Origin: Parageobacillus thermantarcticus
GTDB lineage: Bacteria; Bacillota; Bacilli; Bacillales; Anoxybacillaceae
DNA length: 64,000 nucleotides
Assembly: GCF_900111865.1 (NCBI RefSeq)
Contig: NZ_FOJS01000003.1
Span: 1 to 64,000 of the forward strand
Direction of reading: 5' to 3'
Shown here: positions 36,278 to 46,358 of the stretch, one piece after another
How the letters are laid out: each line of letters opens with the position of its first letter
How positions within the stretch are numbered: the first letter of the stretch is position 1
Program-made: the position numbers and the translations under genes
Notes under the pieces: model-generated
The model's database searches: none
Seen by the model: the letters and a program-made list of their open reading frames with translations, nothing else
Told to the model about the DNA's origin: nothing

Positions 36278-37849
36278 TTATTTCACCTCGATCGCTTCTT
36301 CTACCATTTCCCCGTTCAATGTCCATGTTTTCGCCTCAGTAATCCGCACTTTCACCAGTTTGCCAATCGCCGATTTTGGCCCGGTGAAGTTGACCAATTT
36401 GTTTTTCCGCGTGTATCCGGCAAGGACATCCGGGTTGTTTTTGCTTTCTCCTTCTACTAATACTTCGACAACTTTCCCTTCATATTCCTTCATTTTTCGC
36501 GCAGAAATTTCATTGACAAGCGCGTTCAACCGGTGCAAGCGTTCTTTTTTCACTTCCATCGGTACATTGTCGGCCATTTTCGCTGCCGGCGTGCCTTCGC
36601 GCGGCGAGTAAATGAACGTATACGCAGAATCAAATTCGACTTCACGGTATAATGACAGCGTCTCTTCAAATTGTTCTTCCGTTTCGTTCGGGAAGCCGAC
36701 AATAATGTCGGTCGTTAATGCAACGTCCGGAATCGCCGCTTTAATTTTGCGGACAAGTTCTAAATATTCCTCGCGCGTATATTTTCGGCCCATTAATTTC
36801 AATATTTCCGTGCTGCCCGATTGCACCGGCAAATGGATATGCTCCACTAAATTGCCGCGTTTGGCGAGCACTTCGATTAAACGGTCGTCAAAATCGCGCG
36901 GATGGCTGGTCGTAAAGCGGATGCGCGCAATATCGATTTTGCGGAGTTCATCCATCAAATCGCCAAGACCATATTTCATATCAGTGAAATCTTTTCCATA
37001 GGCGTTGACGTTTTGCCCGAGAAGCGTAACTTCTTTATATCCTTGGGCGGCAAGATGGCGCACTTCTTGGATGATGTCTTCCGGACGGCGGCTTCGTTCT
37101 TTCCCGCGCGTATACGGGACGATGCAGTACGTACAGAATTTGTCGCAGCCGTACATAATGTTTACCCATGCTTTAATGTTGCCTTTGCGCGCTTTCGGAA
37201 GATTTTCGATGACATCGCCTTCTTTTGACCATACTTCGACAACCATTTCTTTTGACATATATGCTTCATGCAAAATGTACGGCAAGCGGTGGATGTTATG
37301 CGTACCGAAAATCATATCAACATATTGATATTGTTTCAAAATTTTGTTGACGACCGATTCTTCTTGCGACATGCAGCCGCATACCCCAAGGAGCAAATCC
37401 GGGTTGTTTTGCTTAAGCGGCTTTAAGTGGCCGATCTCGCCAAATACTTTGTTTTCCGCGTTTTCGCGAATCGCACACGTATTCAATAAAATAACATTCG
37501 CATCTTCCGGGCGGTCGGTCGGCTCATATCCGAGCTCCATAAAAATTCCCGCCATCACTTCCGTGTCATGTTCGTTCATTTGGCAGCCATACGTGCGAAT
37601 ATAAAACTTGCGGCCTTTGCCCATGCCGCGGAATTGGTCCGGGATCGTGAAATCTTTGAAATATTTCACTTCTTCTTTTCCGCGTTTTTTCGCTTCTTTT
37701 AAGTTTGGCGGAATAAATACGCTCGTAAAATATTTTTCGTAATCTTTGCTCGTTTTTTTCTTTAACGCATCCAAAGCGGATTTTTTGTCCGTTGGATGAT
37801 CAGCTGTTTGAATTTGCCCTGTTTGTGCTAAACGTTGTTTTTCGTTCAT
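36278..37849 (-). CDS. miaB: tRNA-2-methylthio-N6-dimethylallyladenosine synthase MiaB
   Basis: Radical-SAM enzyme that adds a methylthio group at C2 of i6A37 made by MiaA. The 523 residues contain an N-terminal MTTase domain with its three cluster cysteines ([23 protein letters not shown]), the radical-SAM triad CDKFCTYC and a C-terminal TRAM domain. The extended N-terminus (about 65 residues before the MTTase domain) is normal for bacilli. ATG at 37849 follows AAAGGAG; the open frame to 37906 is not used. It is followed by ricA. Confidence 0.96.
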   Translation of the reverse strand: MNEKQRLAQTGQIQTADHPTDKKSALDALKKKTSKDYEKYFTSVFIPPNLKEAKKRGKEEVKYFKDFTIPDQFRGMGKGRKFYIRTYGCQMNEHDTEVMAGIFMELGYEPTDRPEDANVILLNTCAIRENAENKVFGEIGHLKPLKQNNPDLLLGVCGCMSQEESVVNKILKQYQYVDMIFGTHNIHRLPYILHEAYMSKEMVVEVWSKEGDVIENLPKARKGNIKAWVNIMYGCDKFCTYCIVPYTRGKERSRRPEDIIQEVRHLAAQGYKEVTLLGQNVNAYGKDFTDMKYGLGDLMDELRKIDIARIRFTTSHPRDFDDRLIEVLAKRGNLVEHIHLPVQSGSTEILKLMGRKYTREEYLELVRKIKAAIPDVALTTDIIVGFPNETEEQFEETLSLYREVEFDSAYTFIYSPREGTPAAKMADNVPMEVKKERLHRLNALVNEISARKMKEYEGKVVEVLVEGESKNNPDVLAGYTRKNKLVNFTGPKSAIGKLVKVRITEAKTWTLNGEMVEEAIEVK

Positions 37850-37989
37850 AATAATCTCCTTTCTATAAGAAAACTGCAAGAACAATGTTTTTCTCACATC
37901 ATACACATTATCATAGTATATAATTCAGAACAAAATTAAACAATACTTTTCTTGTTCCGATTTATACGGAACATGCCATCATAACAAAA

Positions 37990-38024
37990 TCACTCCCAAC
38001 TAGGCAATACCTAATTGGGAGTGA
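37990..38024 (-). terminator. Terminator after korB
   Basis: TCACTCCCAA and TTGGGAGTGA flank an inner stem TAGG/CCTA. On the minus strand the stem is followed by TTTTGTT, 12 bases after the korB stop. Confidence 0.8.
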
Positions 38025-38036
38025 ATCATTTCCAAA

Positions 38037-38903
38037 TTACATAAATTCAGCAACTAATTCTTCGAATTTTTCTTTGCTTAAGCGAAGGTCTGCTTCCGTA
38101 AGCGGTGTTTCGCTGTAACCGTGAAGCAACTCTTGGTAAGATTTTTGTTCTTTGTTTTGGTAAATAAGCCCCGTCACTAGTCCTTTATATTTCATCACCG
38201 TTTGCATTGCCATGGCGCGGTCAGACGGATCATATCCTTCGATGTCGCTGACTTTCACAAGATTTTCTTTAAACCAATCATATGTGTTCACTTTATTATA
38301 TGTAACACACGGACTGAATACGTTAATAAGCGAGAATCCTTTATGCTTAATCCCTTCTTCAATTAAACTCGTCAATTCTTTTAAGTCGCTCGAAAAGCTT
38401 TGCGCGACAAACGTTGCGCCGGCACTTAAGGCGATTTCCATAATCGAAAGAGCCGGTTCGACAGATCCTTGCGGGGTGCTTTTCGTTTTAAAACCGACAT
38501 CGCTTCGCGGCGATGTTTGCCCCTTAGTCAAACCGTAAATTTGGTTGTCCATCACAATGTACGTAATATCGATGTTGCGGCGGATCGCATGAATCGTATG
38601 CCCCATTCCGATCGCAAATCCGTCACCGTCGCCGCCGGCGGCAATGACCGTTAAATTGCGGTTCGCCATTTTCACGCCTTGCGCAAGCGGCAGCGCGCGG
38701 CCGTGAGTGCCGTGAAATCCGTACGAATGAATGTATCCAGAAATACGGCCCGAGCAGCCGATACCAGAAATAACTGCTAATTGGTGCGGCTCAAGTCCAA
38801 GGTTTGCCGCAGCGCGCTGAATGGCAGCCTGAACGGAGAAATCGCCGCAACCCGGACACCAGTTTGGTTTTACATCGTTGCGAAAGTCTTTAAACGTCGC
38901 CAT
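38037..38903 (-). CDS. korB: 2-oxoacid:ferredoxin oxidoreductase, beta subunit
   Basis: Thiamine-diphosphate-binding subunit of a two-subunit 2-oxoacid:ferredoxin oxidoreductase, probably acting on 2-oxoglutarate or pyruvate and reducing ferredoxin. The 288 residues carry CPGCGDFSV, a GDGD...NQIYGLTKGQTSP thiamine-phosphate loop and FSPCVTYN. ATG at 38903 overlaps the end of korA by a few bases and has AAGGAG 11 bases upstream. In B. subtilis this slot holds tdh and kbl instead. Confidence 0.92.
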   Translation of the reverse strand: MATFKDFRNDVKPNWCPGCGDFSVQAAIQRAAANLGLEPHQLAVISGIGCSGRISGYIHSYGFHGTHGRALPLAQGVKMANRNLTVIAAGGDGDGFAIGMGHTIHAIRRNIDITYIVMDNQIYGLTKGQTSPRSDVGFKTKSTPQGSVEPALSIMEIALSAGATFVAQSFSSDLKELTSLIEEGIKHKGFSLINVFSPCVTYNKVNTYDWFKENLVKVSDIEGYDPSDRAMAMQTVMKYKGLVTGLIYQNKEQKSYQELLHGYSETPLTEADLRLSKEKFEELVAEFM

Positions 38904-38905
38904 GT

Positions 38906-40642
38906 TTATAACAACTCCTTGCATTTTGTATAAACTTCATTCGGCAAAAATGGGTTGCCGTCATATTTCAAGACATTAACGATTTTTTCAGCATGTCCAA
39001 CATTCATTTTAAGAATGTTTGCAAGTTGCCCAGTTGCATTTTGCTCAACGACAACGACTTTTTTCGCCGCTTCGACAAGCGGTAGCACTTCTTCCGTTGG
39101 GAACGGATGAAGAAGGCGAATGTGCGCGTGGTTGACTTTCACGCCATCTTGTTCGAGGCGCTCGATCGCTTCTTCGATCGCGCCGCGCGTGGAAAGAAAA
39201 CCGACAATGAGCAAATCAGCTTCATCGTGTTTAACATTTTTATGAACTGGCGTGTTGAATTGAATATTTTTTAATTTGCGCAAACGTTTATCCATCTGCG
39301 CTTTCCGGTTTGCCGCGGCTTCAGACGGCGTTCCCGTCTCTGCGTGCTCCACTCCCGTCACATGGTGAATGCCGTTTGGCGTTCCTGGAAGCACGCGCGG
39401 AGAAATGCCATCTTCTGTCACTTCGTAACGTTTAAAATTGCCTTTTTTCTCTAGCGGCGGAAGTTCACCTGTTACTAGTTTGCCGCGACGGATTTCGATT
39501 TTATCGTACTCCAACGGCTCAACCGTCTGCTTACCAAGAGAAAGCTGCAAATCAGACAGCACGATGACCGGGCATTGATATTCTTCCGCAAGGTTGAACG
39601 CTTCCGCCGTATCGTAAAACGCCTCTTGCACCGTGCTTGGCGCCATCACGATTTTCGGAATCTCGCCATGCGTGCCGTAAATCATCGCCATCAAGTCCGA
39701 TTGCTCTTGTTTTGTCGGCAAGCCTGTGCTTGGACCGCCGCGCTGTGTATCCACGATGACAAGCGGCGTTTCTGTCATTCCGGCAAGCCCGATTGATTCC
39801 ACCATAAGGGAAAGACCTGGACCTGCGGATGCCGTGAACGCCCGCACTCCAGCGTAGTTAGCGCCAATCGCCATCGTGCATGCGGCGATTTCGTCTTCCG
39901 TTTGAATGACGGCGCCTCCTAGTTCCGGAAGTTTTTTAATTAAATATTCCATAATTTCCGAAGCAGGAGTAATCGGATATGCTGCCATAAAACGCGCTCC
40001 GCCGGCTAGCGCCCCTAAGGCAATCGCGTCGTTGCCGATCATAAACATCCGCTTTTTCCCATCTGCTTTGGCTAGCTTCATCGTTTGCATGCGATCGCCG
40101 AGCTGCTCTTTCATATATTGTGCGCCGGCGCGAATCGCTTCCATATTTTTTTCTACTACTTGCTGGCCTTTTCTTCCAAAAATTTCTTGCACCACTTCTT
40201 GATATGCGCTAATATCAATGTCAAGAACTGCGCTGGAAGCGCCGACAGCGACCATGTTTTTCATAAGCGATGTTCCTAAATTTGTCGCGATATCCGTAAA
40301 TGGAACGGCATACAACGTTACATTTCGATCTTCCGGAATCGTTGGATTAAATTTCGCGTCAGCGATCACGATCCCGCCATCGCGCAATTCATGAAAGTTA
40401 AAATCAATCGATTCTTGGTCAAACGCTACTAATATATCAAGATCATCGGCAATGGAACGGACTGGCGTCGTGCTTACGCGAATCTTGTTGTTTGTATGCC
40501 CCCCTTTAATCCGCGAAGAAAAATGGCGATACCCATATAAATAATAACCTAGACGGTTTAGCGCAATGGAGAAGATTTCACCGGTACTTTCGATCCCTTC
40601 TCCTTGCTGCCCCCCAACTTTCCATGAAAGCTGATGAATCAT
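38906..40642 (-). CDS. korA: 2-oxoacid:ferredoxin oxidoreductase, fused gamma-alpha subunit
   Basis: A 578-residue subunit with an N-terminal gamma domain (WKVGGQQGEGIESTGE; about 1-180) fused to the alpha domain (about 200-578; AAYPITPASEIMEYL, TASAGPGLSLMVE, QRGGPSTGLPTKQEQSD). The last motif lies in the substrate-binding loop of this enzyme class. With korB it forms an oxygen-tolerant type of oxidoreductase without its own ferredoxin domain. ATG at 40642 follows AAGGGGTG. The exact 2-oxoacid is not decided by sequence. Confidence 0.93.
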   Translation of the reverse strand: MIHQLSWKVGGQQGEGIESTGEIFSIALNRLGYYLYGYRHFSSRIKGGHTNNKIRVSTTPVRSIADDLDILVAFDQESIDFNFHELRDGGIVIADAKFNPTIPEDRNVTLYAVPFTDIATNLGTSLMKNMVAVGASSAVLDIDISAYQEVVQEIFGRKGQQVVEKNMEAIRAGAQYMKEQLGDRMQTMKLAKADGKKRMFMIGNDAIALGALAGGARFMAAYPITPASEIMEYLIKKLPELGGAVIQTEDEIAACTMAIGANYAGVRAFTASAGPGLSLMVESIGLAGMTETPLVIVDTQRGGPSTGLPTKQEQSDLMAMIYGTHGEIPKIVMAPSTVQEAFYDTAEAFNLAEEYQCPVIVLSDLQLSLGKQTVEPLEYDKIEIRRGKLVTGELPPLEKKGNFKRYEVTEDGISPRVLPGTPNGIHHVTGVEHAETGTPSEAAANRKAQMDKRLRKLKNIQFNTPVHKNVKHDEADLLIVGFLSTRGAIEEAIERLEQDGVKVNHAHIRLLHPFPTEEVLPLVEAAKKVVVVEQNATGQLANILKMNVGHAEKIVNVLKYDGNPFLPNEVYTKCKELL

Positions 40643-40836
40643 TGCTTACACCCCTTTAAGTTCGGTCAAAAATTACAATTATAAGTGTAGCACTTTCCCG
40701 ATAAAATCACTAGACTTTAAGACAATGATTTTTGCAAAAATTTTAGCATATAAAAATCTTATATCCAACTATTTCGTTTTAGCAAAAAAAGCAGCTGCGC
40801 TTATCGCAGCCGCCGCGAATACTTTTGCTTTTTCCA

Positions 40837-41760
40837 TTACTGCGGCAAATGATCGTAAAAATTGCGGAATAAAAACCGTTCCACTTCTTCTTCCGAATAA
40901 TGTTTTTGCAGCTCGTTCACCAGATTTACATAGCATCTTGCATTTTCAAGTCCTTTTGCCGTTTCTTCCATCCCGTCAAAATCGGAGCCAAATCCAACGT
41001 GTCTCGCGCCTCCGAGCGAACAAACATGCTCTAGATGGCGGAGAACGTCAGAAATCGCCGCTCTTTCACTCTCTTTCGTCAAAAAATATGGAACAAATGT
41101 AATTCCGATCATCCCGTTTTTCTCCATTAATGCGCGAATTTGTTCGTCGCGCAAATTGCGAGGATGCGGGCAGAAACGATATGTATTAGAGTGGGAAGCA
41201 ATCGGGAATTGCGCGATTTCTAATGCGTCCCAAAACGCTTTTTCTGATAAATGGGAGACATCGACCCAACGTTTCGCTTCATTCAGATGCTGCACGACTT
41301 GTTTTCCGAATTCTGTTAATCCAGCGCCGCGCTGTTCCCATGCTCCGTCCGCTACGGCGTTCGCCCAATTCCATGTAAGTCCGACGGACGAAACGCCAAG
41401 GCGAAGCAACGTTTTTAGCTTCACAAGGCTTGTCCCAATCGCGTCACACCCTTCGAGCGTTAGCATCGCACCAATTTCATTTTCTTCCAATGCGTCAATA
41501 TCCCGTTTGGAACGGATGAATTTCATTAACGGAAACCGGTCAATGATTCGTTCAAAAAAGAGATCGATCATTTCCAGCGCAACCGTAAAACGTGCTTCTT
41601 CCGGAACGTTTTCCGGAATATAAATGGCGAAACATTGAACTTTTACTTTCGCCTCTGCAAGCGCTGAAAACGTAACGTGAAGATGTTGTCCGTCGTGAAA
41701 CGATAAAGATCGATCCATCCATAATTTCATTAAAGCATCACAATGGGCATCGAAAATCAT
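40837..41760 (-). CDS. Membrane-dipeptidase family (M19) metallopeptidase
   Basis: Zinc dipeptidase of the renal-dipeptidase family, 307 residues, no signal peptide and so probably cytoplasmic. Metal and substrate landmarks are FDAHCDAL (first zinc histidine and aspartate), TLEGCDAIG with the bridging glutamate, WVDVSHLSEKAFWD, IASHSNTYRFCPHPRNL and GFGSDFDGME. ATG at 41760 follows GGAGGGA. The natural substrate, possibly D- or cell-wall-derived dipeptides, is unknown. It sits between spoVS and korA. Confidence 0.92.
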   Translation of the reverse strand: MIFDAHCDALMKLWMDRSLSFHDGQHLHVTFSALAEAKVKVQCFAIYIPENVPEEARFTVALEMIDLFFERIIDRFPLMKFIRSKRDIDALEENEIGAMLTLEGCDAIGTSLVKLKTLLRLGVSSVGLTWNWANAVADGAWEQRGAGLTEFGKQVVQHLNEAKRWVDVSHLSEKAFWDALEIAQFPIASHSNTYRFCPHPRNLRDEQIRALMEKNGMIGITFVPYFLTKESERAAISDVLRHLEHVCSLGGARHVGFGSDFDGMEETAKGLENARCYVNLVNELQKHYSEEEVERFLFRNFYDHLPQ

Positions 41761-41787
41761 AAAACTCCCTCCGCAATAAAACTAAAA

Positions 41788-41828
41788 ATAACCTGCTTGC
41801 CTCCCATTTAGGCTCAAGCAGGTTATAT
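41788..41828 (-). terminator. Terminator after spoVS
   Basis: ATAACCTGCTTG and CAAGCAGGTTAT form a 12-base stem around a 15-base loop, followed on the minus strand by TTTTTAG. Confidence 0.8.
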
Positions 41829-41850
41829 TCCTAATCATAAATGTTAGCAG

Positions 41851-42111
41851 TTAACGTGGCTCTACGATTAATTTAATCGCCGTCCGCTCTTCCCCATCAA
41901 TGATAATATCGGTAAACGCAGGAATGCAAATAAGGTCCATGCCGCTCGGTGCCACAAACCCTCGTGCGATGGCTACTGCCTTAACGGCTTGGTTTAATGC
42001 ACCTGCACCGATCGCTTGAATTTCGGCTGCTCCGCGTTCGCGCAATACCCCGGCAAGTGCACCAGCTACAGAGTTAGGATTCGACTTTGCTGAAACTTTT
42101 AATATTTCCAT
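41851..42111 (-). CDS. spoVS: Stage V sporulation protein S
   Basis: An 86-residue Alba-like protein needed in B. subtilis for coat assembly and normal progress past stage V. The sequence MEILKVSAKSNPNSVAGALAG and VKAVAIARGFVAPSGMDL is nearly invariant in the family. ATG at 42111 follows GGGAGG by 8 bases. A consensus sigma-H promoter lies 61 bases upstream, in line with its early-sporulation control. Confidence 0.96.
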   Translation of the reverse strand: MEILKVSAKSNPNSVAGALAGVLRERGAAEIQAIGAGALNQAVKAVAIARGFVAPSGMDLICIPAFTDIIIDGEERTAIKLIVEPR

Positions 42112-42171
42112 TTCTAGTTCCTCCCTCATTTCCTCAAAAATTCTTTACAAAAATAGTTCTATTGTTACTAT

Positions 42172-42198
42172 ATTCACTGTTTTGCCAAGTATTCCTGC
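42172..42198 (-). promoter_or_regulatory. Sigma-H promoter of spoVS
   Basis: On the minus strand GCAGGAATA (42198-42190) and AGTGAAT (42178-42172) are separated by 11 bases. This fits the sigma-H consensus RNAGGAWWW-N11-12-RNNGAAT at every position. B. subtilis spoVS is known to be sigma-H dependent. Confidence 0.8.
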
Positions 42199-42237
42199 TA
42201 TGTTCGCAAATATTTTTAAAAATTCCTAAAACAACGA

Positions 42238-43032
42238 TTATTCAAAATAAGGATAATCATCATTGATGAAAATTCGTTCAATTTTGTTGGCTCGTCCCGT
42301 TTTCGCGTCAATATCAATGAGCACGGCGTTTAATTGGCTTCTCCCTTCTTTCACTTCAAAGCGGACAGGCAACGATGTTAAAAATTTCCGCAACACCGCC
42401 TCACGATCTACTCCTAAAATTCCGTCATACGGGCCAGTCATCCCAACATCCGTAATGTATGCCGTCCCTTTTGGCAAAATGCGGGCATCTGCTGTTTGCA
42501 CGTGCGTATGCGTGCCGACAACCGCGGACACCCGCCCGTCCAAATACCATCCCATCGCTTGCTTTTCGCTTGTCGCCTCCGCATGAAAATCAACAAAAAT
42601 CATCGGTGTTCGCCGAGACGCTTCCTCAATCAGTTCGTCCGCTTTTTTAAACGGACAGTCAATGGCCGGCAAAAAGATTCTTCCTTGCAAGTTAATAATC
42701 GCTACTTCCATATTCTCTACTTGCACATATACGATCCCTTTCCCCGGCGCTCCTTCGGGCAAATTGGCTGGTCGTATCAGCGCCTTGGCATCATCGATAA
42801 ATTCAAAAATATCGCGTTGATCCCATGCGTGATTGCCAAGTGTCACGACATGGACGCCTTGTTCGAGAAACGCACGATAAATTTTTTCCGTAATACCTTT
42901 TCCTCCTGCCGCATTTTCTCCATTCATGATGATCACGTTCGGTTTATGCTTTTCTTTTAATTTTGGCAAATATTGTTCTACCATTTTTCTTCCTGGCGAA
43001 CCGACAACATCGCCGATAAATAATAATTTCAT
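42238..43032 (-). CDS. ymdB: YmdB metallophosphodiesterase
   Basis: Cyclic-nucleotide phosphodiesterase (2',3'-cyclic nucleotides in vitro) that in B. subtilis influences biofilm and motility choice. The 264 residues have a calcineurin-like metal site: LFIGDVVG, MNGENAAGGKG, TLGNHAWD, FVDFHAE and VGTHTHVQTAD. ATG at 43032 follows AAGGGA. It lies 83 bases downstream of rny, the conserved rny-ymdB pair, and a terminator separates the two. Confidence 0.94.
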   Translation of the reverse strand: MKLLFIGDVVGSPGRKMVEQYLPKLKEKHKPNVIIMNGENAAGGKGITEKIYRAFLEQGVHVVTLGNHAWDQRDIFEFIDDAKALIRPANLPEGAPGKGIVYVQVENMEVAIINLQGRIFLPAIDCPFKKADELIEEASRRTPMIFVDFHAEATSEKQAMGWYLDGRVSAVVGTHTHVQTADARILPKGTAYITDVGMTGPYDGILGVDREAVLRKFLTSLPVRFEVKEGRSQLNAVLIDIDAKTGRANKIERIFINDDYPYFE

Positions 43033-43083
43033 TATATATCCCTTTCTAAGCTGAAATATAACTAGTTCAAGTTTGTCATAAAA

Positions 43084-43122
43084 TATAAAAAAAATAAAGT
43101 GGCGATGCCGCCACTTTATTTT
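43084..43122 (-). terminator. Terminator overlapping the end of rny
   Basis: On the minus strand AAATAAAGTGGCG-GCAT-CGCCACTTTATTT is followed by TTTTTTA. The stem includes the last codons and stop of rny, so much transcription should end before ymdB. Confidence 0.85.
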
Positions 43123-44681
43123 GCGTATTCAACCGCTCTCGTTTCACGAATAACGGTAATTTTAATATGGCCTGGATAATCGAGCTCTTCCTCGATCCGT
43201 TTGCGGATTTCCCGCGCCAATCGATGCGCTTCTAAATCATCGATCGCGTCTGGTTTCACCATAATGCGCACTTCCCGTCCCGCTTGGATCGCGTATGATT
43301 TTTCGACACCTTCATATGATTCCGCGATTTCCTCCAATTTTTCAAGACGGCGAATATAGTTTTCCAACGTTTCGCTGCGCGCTCCCGGTCTTGCCGCCGA
43401 AAGGGCATCCGCCGCTGCGACAAGCACCGCAATGACGGAAGTTGGCTCCGTATCACCGTGATGGGAAGCAATGCTGTTAATGACAACTGGGTGTTCTTTA
43501 TATTTTGTCGCTAATTCCACCCCGATTTCCACATGGCTACCTTCCACTTCATGGTCAATCGCTTTGCCAATATCATGAAGAAGGCCGGCACGTCTTGCCA
43601 ACATTTCATCTTCGCCAAGTTCCGCCGCCATCAAACCAGCTAAAAACGCCACTTCCACCGAATGCTTCAAAACGTTTTGCCCGTAGCTTGTCCGGAATTT
43701 AAGCCGACCTAAAATTTTGATCAAATCCGGATGCAGTCCGTGAACGCCAACTTCGAACGTCGTCTGTTCGCCGACTTCACGAATATGCTCATCCACTTCC
43801 CGTCTTGCTTTTTCCACCATTTCCTCAATTCTCGCCGGATGAATGCGCCCATCTTGAACCAATTTGTCCAAGGCGATTCTCGCCGTCTCTCTACGGATTG
43901 GGTCAAATCCCGATAAAATAACCGCTTCCGGCGTATCATCAATAATTAAATCGATGCCGGTAAGCGTTTCAAGCGTACGAATATTCCGGCCTTCGCGGCC
44001 AATGATTCGTCCTTTCATTTCGTCATTTGGCAGATTAACGACAGATACAGTCGTTTCGGCAACATGATCAGCCGCACAGCGCTGAATTGCCAGCGATAAA
44101 ATTGCTTTTGCCTTTTTATCCGCCTCTTCTTTCGCGCGTGTTTCCGCTTCTTTCACCATCACCGCAATTTCATGAGACAGTTCTTTTTCGACACGTTCTA
44201 AAACGATTTGCCGCGCTTCTTCGCGCGTTAAACCGGAAATTCGTTCTAATTCCATTTGTTCTTTTTGAACAAGTTCTTCCACTTTGCTTTCCATTTGTTC
44301 AATATGTTGTTGTCTTTGATTAAGCGCATCTTCTTTCTTTTCTAAAAGCTCCTCGCGTTTGTTTAGCGCTTCATCCTTCCGCTCCAGATTTTCCTCTTTT
44401 TGCAGCAATCGATTTTCTTGCTTTTGCAATTCGCTTCTACGATCGCGAATTTCGCGTTCGACTTCTGTGCGAAGTTTGTGAATTTCATCCTTTGCTTCAA
44501 GAAGCGCTTCCTTTTTCAGCGCATCGGCTTCTCGTTTCGCTTCTTCAATGATTTGATTTGCTGCTGCTTGTGCGCCGCCAATTTTCGCTTCCGCAATGGA
44601 TTTCCGAACAAAAAAGCCAACAACGGCACCGACAACTAAGGCAAGCAAGACAAGCAAAGCGGAGATGATGATGGAACTCAT
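43116..44681 (-). CDS. rny: Ribonuclease Y
   Basis: Membrane-bound endoribonuclease that begins bulk mRNA decay. The 521-residue protein has one N-terminal membrane helix (about 3-24), a long charged coiled coil (about 30-200), a KH domain with [11 protein letters not shown], and an HD domain with [12 protein letters not shown] and [12 protein letters not shown] at 44681 follows AGGAGGTG; GTG at 44690 overlaps that site. A candidate small ORF ends just upstream, and a good promoter lies at 45028-45056. Confidence 0.96.
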   Translation of the reverse strand: MSSIIISALLVLLALVVGAVVGFFVRKSIAEAKIGGAQAAANQIIEEAKREADALKKEALLEAKDEIHKLRTEVEREIRDRRSELQKQENRLLQKEENLERKDEALNKREELLEKKEDALNQRQQHIEQMESKVEELVQKEQMELERISGLTREEARQIVLERVEKELSHEIAVMVKEAETRAKEEADKKAKAILSLAIQRCAADHVAETTVSVVNLPNDEMKGRIIGREGRNIRTLETLTGIDLIIDDTPEAVILSGFDPIRRETARIALDKLVQDGRIHPARIEEMVEKARREVDEHIREVGEQTTFEVGVHGLHPDLIKILGRLKFRTSYGQNVLKHSVEVAFLAGLMAAELGEDEMLARRAGLLHDIGKAIDHEVEGSHVEIGVELATKYKEHPVVINSIASHHGDTEPTSVIAVLVAAADALSAARPGARSETLENYIRRLEKLEEIAESYEGVEKSYAIQAGREVRIMVKPDAIDDLEAHRLAREIRKRIEEELDYPGHIKITVIRETRAVEYAK

Positions 44682-44699
44682 TTCTTTCACCTCCTCTTG

Positions 44700-44921
44700 C
44701 TACAAACTAATTGTTACGAAATGACTGTCAGCATACAACGTACAGTATTTCTTATTGGCATCAAAATCAGCAACACATACAATCCGCCCATGAATGGAAC
44801 TGGTGTACGGCTGAAGCCGATAAAGCGAGAATTTCTTCATTTTGCGCAAACGCGTTCCCATTTTGCCGAATGTCCCATACAATAAACACCATAATTGGCG
44901 TTTAACGTCCAGTTGGCTCAA
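44700..44921 (-). CDS. Hypothetical small basic protein upstream of rny
   Basis: A 73-codon frame starting with TTG at 44921 and ending with TAG 18 bases before the rny start, so that its stop touches the rny ribosome-binding region. It contains a basic GKMGTRLRKMKKFSLYRLQ stretch. Codon choice is like neighbouring genes, but the ribosome site is weak and no family is recognised. It lies on the transcript expected from the promoter at 45028-45056. It could be a leader ORF or chance. Confidence 0.4.
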   Translation of the reverse strand: MSQLDVKRQLWCLLYGTFGKMGTRLRKMKKFSLYRLQPYTSSIHGRIVCVADFDANKKYCTLYADSHFVTISL

Positions 44922-45027
44922 TCCAAAATTTTTCTTCTATAGCGCGTAACCTTTGTATGTGAGCCATTTTTAGCTAGCCGGAGTCACGGGCGTTTATAAG
45001 GTTGATTATTGTAAAATATACATGTTA

Positions 45028-45056
45028 ATTTTAAAGGTGGCAAATTTTATTGTCAA
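45028..45056 (-). promoter_or_regulatory. Sigma-A promoter upstream of rny
   Basis: On the minus strand TTGACA (45056-45051) and TAAAAT (45033-45028) are 17 bases apart. The rny start is 347 bases downstream, leaving a long 5' region that contains the small ORF at 44700-44921. Confidence 0.7.
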
Positions 45057-45142
45057 GATATAGCAAGTTTCTCCCTATAACAAACAAAGATATATTAAAG
45101 CAAAAGTAAAAAAAGGAAGGAAACAATCGTTTCCTCCCTCGT

Positions 45143-46195
45143 TTATTCTTGCAAAAGTCCAAACTCCTCCTGTTGTGGCTCGTTTGCATCATTTGAATTT
45201 GAAGGCGACTCAATCCCGTAATGTTTACGAATTTCTTGAGCAATTTCTTCCGCGATATGCGGATTTTCTTTTAAAAATTGTTTTGCATTTTCGCGGCCTT
45301 GACCTAAGCGCTCGTCTTTATACGAATACCAAGAGCCGCTTTTTTGCACGATATCTAACTCTGACGCCATATCAATAATTTCGCCTTCTCGGGAAATTCC
45401 TTCCCCGTACATAATATCTACATCAGCCGTTTTAAATGGTGGGGCGACTTTATTTTTCACGACTTTGATTTTCGTTTTATTTCCGACCATATCGTTGCCT
45501 TGCTTGATTTGTTCAGCGCGACGGACTTCAAGACGAACCGAAGCGTAAAATTTTAACGCGCGACCGCCTGGAGTCGTCTCCGGATTTCCGAACATCACAC
45601 CGACTTTTTCGCGAATTTGGTTAATGAAAATCGCAATCGCCTTTGATTTATTAATCGCTCCTGATAATTTACGCAACGCTTGCGACATGAGGCGAGCCTG
45701 CAAGCCAACGTGAGCGTCGCCCATTTCTCCTTCAATTTCCGCTTTCGGCACAAGCGCTGCGACAGAGTCAATGACGATAATATCAACCGCACCGCTTCTT
45801 ACGAGCGCTTCGGCAATTTCCAGCGCCTGCTCGCCTGTATCCGGCTGGGAAAGCAGCAACTCATCGATGTTCACGCCTAATTTTTGCGCATAAATTGGAT
45901 CAAGCGCATGCTCTGCGTCGATAAACGCCGCTTGCCCTCCTTGTTTCTGCACTTCGGCGATCGCGTGCAACGCAACCGTCGTTTTCCCGGAAGACTCAGG
46001 TCCATATATTTCAATAATGCGGCCGCGCGGATATCCGCCAACACCTAAAGCGATATCGAGCGCAAGCGATCCGCTTGACACGGTGGATATTTTGCGATCC
46101 GTTTGTTCTCCAAGCCTCATGATCGATCCTTTTCCAAATTGCCTTTCGATCTGTTTTAACGCCTGTTCCAAGGCAGCTTGACGATCTTGATTCAC
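45143..46195 (-). CDS. recA: Recombinase RecA
   Basis: Forms filaments on single-stranded DNA for recombination and triggers LexA self-cleavage. The 350 residues carry the P-loop GPESSGKTT, the Walker B region [22 protein letters not shown]-loop residues around [13 protein letters not shown], and an acidic C-terminus. GTG at 46195 is preferred by comparison with relatives that start MxDRQAAL; TTG codons at 46198 and 46201 are alternatives behind AGGAGG. It has its own promoter and a LexA box. Confidence 0.97.
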   Translation of the reverse strand: MNQDRQAALEQALKQIERQFGKGSIMRLGEQTDRKISTVSSGSLALDIALGVGGYPRGRIIEIYGPESSGKTTVALHAIAEVQKQGGQAAFIDAEHALDPIYAQKLGVNIDELLLSQPDTGEQALEIAEALVRSGAVDIIVIDSVAALVPKAEIEGEMGDAHVGLQARLMSQALRKLSGAINKSKAIAIFINQIREKVGVMFGNPETTPGGRALKFYASVRLEVRRAEQIKQGNDMVGNKTKIKVVKNKVAPPFKTADVDIMYGEGISREGEIIDMASELDIVQKSGSWYSYKDERLGQGRENAKQFLKENPHIAEEIAQEIRKHYGIESPSNSNDANEPQQEEFGLLQE

Positions 46196-46212
46196 CAACA
46201 AACTCCTCCTTT

Positions 46213-46279
46213 TTCTTGACTACTTATACTATACCTTTTTTTAAGGCGGTTGCCAAGAAAAAAATCGAACGTTCATTCG
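46213..46279 (-). promoter_or_regulatory. recA promoter and LexA box
   Basis: On the minus strand CGAATGAACGTTCG (46279-46266) matches the LexA box CGAACNNNNGTTCG at all but one defined position. Downstream of it, TTGGCA and TATAGT are 17 bases apart (about 46255-46227). The arrangement makes recA SOS-inducible and independent of cinA. Confidence 0.8.
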
Positions 46280-46358
46280 TTTTTTGGATGGCGGGAATAG
46301 AAAAATTCTCCTTTTGCAGTGAAAAAAAGCAGTGAGGACAGCGAGAGAAGGAAGACAG

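Noticed and set aside
40770-40835. Stem-like sequence after the dipeptidase gene (GCAGCTGCGC...GCAGCCGC)
   Set aside because: Pairing is interrupted and no T-run follows in the gene direction, so a terminator was not called.
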